NCBI GenBank assembly: GCA_001767525.1
Contig: MELF01000040.1
Span: forward strand, 12,919-56,111
Origin: Acidobacteria bacterium RIFCSPLOWO2_12_FULL_68_19
GTDB taxonomy: Bacteria; Acidobacteriota; Vicinamibacteria; Vicinamibacterales; UBA2999
Length of the DNA: 43,193 nt
Direction: 5' to 3'
In this document: one piece after another, positions 41,319-43,193 of the stretch
How positions within the stretch are numbered: the stretch's first letter is position 1
Layout of the letters: each line of letters begins with the position of its first letter
The notes under the pieces: model-generated
Database searches by the model: none
What the model was told of the DNA's origin: nothing
Seen by the model: only the letters and a program-made list of their open reading frames with translations
Position numbers and translations under genes: made by a program

Positions 41319-43154
41319 ATGACGAAGCTGCGAACCCTGCTCCTGGTGGGAGCGGCCAGTCTGCTGGTTGCGACCGGGGCCCGAGCCGCCGACCACGCGC
41401 TCGCCGGCGCCATCGCCTCTCCGTCTGGAGAGAAGCTGGGGGGAGTGACGGTCTACGCGAAGATGGAAGGCTCGACCGTCACGACCACCGTCTACACCGA
41501 CGAGAGCGGTTCCTACTACTTCCCGCCGCTTCCGGCCGGCAAGTACCGGGTCTGGGCCCAGGCGCTCGGCTTCGAGCCCGCCAGGAGCACGGTGGATCTC
41601 TCCGCGCGCCGTCGTCAGGATCTCGTGCTGCGGCCGATGACCGATCCGGAGCGCCGCATCCGGCAGATGCCGAGCGAGATGCTGGCGGCCGCGCTGCCCG
41701 AGGCGACTCCCGACGACGCCCGGATCAAGAAGATCTTCTTGAACAACTGCACCGCGTGTCATCCGCCCGGCTATATCCTGCAGTTCCGATTCGACGAAGC
41801 CGGCTGGAACAAGGTGGTCAACCTGATGAAGGTGATCCCGGGCACCGGCGTCTATCCCGGCCCCAATGCCCGGGTCAATCAGATCATGGACCGCAACCAG
41901 AAGGAGCTGGTCGCCTATCTGACGCGCGCGCGGGGGCCCGGCGAGACGTCGATGAAGTTTCCGCCGCGTGCGCGGCCGGCGGGCGAGGCGGCGCGGGTCG
42001 CCTGGAAGATCTATGACCTGCCGCTCAACCCCGAGGCGGGCATCGGGACCAAGTACAACGACAACGACGGATCGACCGACTGGGCGCTCGGACAGCCCTC
42101 CAAGCTCGGCGAGCTGCCGCACGACGGCGGCATGGGGCTCGATGGGAATCTGTACTACACCGTGAACAATCCCAACCGAGGCGTCACGATCGGCAAAGTC
42201 GACGGCAGGACCGGCGAGGTCACCTACCTCAAGGTCGACGGCCGCAACGGCGAGGCGGCGACCGCGCACGGGCTGACGCGCGACGGGCAGGGGAACTTCT
42301 GGTTCGACGTCAATCCCGGCCGACGCGCTCTCGGCAAGCTCGAGACGAAGACCGGCAGGATCACCGTGTACCAGACGCCTGCCCAGATGACGCCGCTCGG
42401 CGGCGCGGTGACGCTCGATGTGGACGGCAAGGGGAAGATCTGGGCGTCGGCGCCGGAAGGCGCGGTGCGCTTCGACCCCGCCACCGAGACGTTCACCGCG
42501 TACACGTCGATCACGTCCAAGAGCGCGAAGGGGGCCGTCGCCACCTACGGCGCCGCGGGCGACCGGGACGGCAACGGCTGGTGGGCGCAGATGGCGCTCG
42601 ACACCATCGGCACGGCCAACGGCCAGACCGGCCAGGTGTCGGAGATCAAGCTCTCGCCGGTGAACGCCGAGATGGAGAAGGTGAAGCCGGAGGACCGGGA
42701 GTTCTACTTCAACTTCAACGAGCTGAGCTTCAACACGCCGGTCCCCTGGTCGCAGGGGCCGCGGCGCATGGGCACCGACAAGAACGCCGACGTCCTCTGG
42801 GTGGGGAACTCGTGGGGCGCGTCGCTGACGCGGATCGACACGAAGACGCGCGAGACGACCTACATCCCGCTGCCCAGTTCCGCGCTGCAGCCGTATCACA
42901 TCGCGGTGGACAGCCGGCACAACGCGTGGGGCGATCTCTGGACGGCGGATCAGCTCTTCAAGTACGACCCGGCGGCGAACCGATTCACCCTCTTCGACCT
43001 GCCGGTGCACGGCACCGAGATTCGCCACATCTCGCTCCTCGAGCGCGACGGGCGGCTCCAGGTGATCGTGCCGATCTACCGGGCGAGCCAGATGGGCGTG
43101 ATGACGGTCCGCACCGACGCGGAGCTGTCGGCTCTCCGGGCGCAGGCGCGGTAG
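41319..43154 (+). CDS. Exported carboxypeptidase-regulatory / cytochrome c / streptogramin-lyase-like propeller protein
   Basis: 611 residues from the ATG at 41319. I choose it over 41301 because AGAGGAGA (41305-41312) is correctly spaced for it. The signal peptide is TLLLVGAASLLVATGARAA. Order: a regulatory beta-sandwich at about 26-110 (GAIASPSGEKLGGVTVYAKM, GKYRVWAQALGFEPARS), haem site CTACH at 144-148, then a propeller from about 225 (GMGLDGNLYYTVNNPNRG, LDVDGKGKIWASAPEGAVRF, IAVDSRHNAWGDLWTADQLF). It closely follows the layout of the protein at 16627, including the shared AARSS-free linker and the pairing with a small cytochrome. The stop is 39 bp from the window end, so any downstream receptor is out of view. 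Confidence 0.87.
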   Translation: MTKLRTLLLVGAASLLVATGARAADHALAGAIASPSGEKLGGVTVYAKMEGSTVTTTVYTDESGSYYFPPLPAGKYRVWAQALGFEPARSTVDLSARRRQDLVLRPMTDPERRIRQMPSEMLAAALPEATPDDARIKKIFLNNCTACHPPGYILQFRFDEAGWNKVVNLMKVIPGTGVYPGPNARVNQIMDRNQKELVAYLTRARGPGETSMKFPPRARPAGEAARVAWKIYDLPLNPEAGIGTKYNDNDGSTDWALGQPSKLGELPHDGGMGLDGNLYYTVNNPNRGVTIGKVDGRTGEVTYLKVDGRNGEAATAHGLTRDGQGNFWFDVNPGRRALGKLETKTGRITVYQTPAQMTPLGGAVTLDVDGKGKIWASAPEGAVRFDPATETFTAYTSITSKSAKGAVATYGAAGDRDGNGWWAQMALDTIGTANGQTGQVSEIKLSPVNAEMEKVKPEDREFYFNFNELSFNTPVPWSQGPRRMGTDKNADVLWVGNSWGASLTRIDTKTRETTYIPLPSSALQPYHIAVDSRHNAWGDLWTADQLFKYDPAANRFTLFDLPVHGTEIRHISLLERDGRLQVIVPIYRASQMGVMTVRTDAELSALRAQAR

Positions 43155-43193
43155 CCTTCTTTTACGGGCGCGCCGCTGCTATGCATAGCCGCG

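Noticed and set aside
1-43193. CRISPR arrays, rRNA, tRNA, riboswitches, complete insertion sequences
   Set aside because: I found no regularly spaced repeats, cloverleaf-like genes, intact transposase genes or terminal inverted repeats.

Overview
The window is about 43 kb of very GC-rich DNA, densely coding on both strands. It is dominated by exported proteins: Oar-like TonB-dependent receptors with an N-terminal carboxypeptidase-regulatory domain, Kelch and streptogramin-lyase-like beta-propellers, c-type cytochromes, and proteins with a GxPDLxGIW-type N-terminus. I infer Acidobacteriota, probably class Vicinamibacteria, from this gene mix and base composition. No rRNA, tRNA or ribosomal-protein marker is present to prove it.

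Layout. (a) 1-7752: a Kelch gene cut by the window edge on the minus strand faces a plus-strand run of TonB receptor, LolA-like/metallo-beta-lactamase fusion and two more Kelch genes, ending in an NHL-repeat remnant. (b) 7812-14079, minus: a translationally coupled CusA-type heavy-metal RND efflux operon in the order cusA, tolC-like, cusB. The CusA C-terminus carries an extra FixH/YtkA-like domain, and two dispersed repeats lie inside coding sequence. (c) 14187-16122, minus: a two-domain VOC protein and a fourth Kelch protein. (d) 16207-23442, plus: small cytochrome c, a multidomain cytochrome-propeller, a second TonB receptor, and two carboxymuconolactone-decarboxylase-like genes holding three domain copies. 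(e) 23463-25459: a decayed patch with a broken integron-type integrase, an intact MazF/ribbon-helix-helix toxin-antitoxin pair with a clear operator, and a truncated gene. (f) 25472-32541, plus: mmsA, a D-tartrate dehydratase gene, a frameshifted Ldh-family dehydrogenase, another cytochrome-propeller, and a second LolA-like/MBL lipoprotein. (g) 32579-33062: a 200-bp imperfect palindrome and a collapsed beta-helix gene. (h) 33110-40760: one plus-strand secreted protein facing a five-gene minus-strand unit (two GxPDLxGIW proteins, a 723-residue cytochrome-propeller, a Tat-exported flavoprotein and a small Ig-like protein), apparently run from a good sigma70-type promoter at 40808-40836. (i) 40905-43154, plus: a second copy of the pair small cytochrome c plus multidomain cytochrome-propeller.

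How it may work together (inference). Four proteins combine a surface-type beta-sandwich domain, one CxxCH haem site and a beta-propeller. Two of them sit directly behind a small monohaem cytochrome, and another sits next to a Tat flavoprotein. The best candidate for an undescribed system is therefore a family of extracytoplasmic redox modules linked to TonB uptake. Its substrate cannot be read from the sequence. The cytoplasmic enzymes at 25472-29285 suggest hydroxy-acid or sugar-acid catabolism. The window is also rich in short dispersed repeats, some of which supply Shine-Dalgarno sequences, part of a signal peptide or an interdomain linker.
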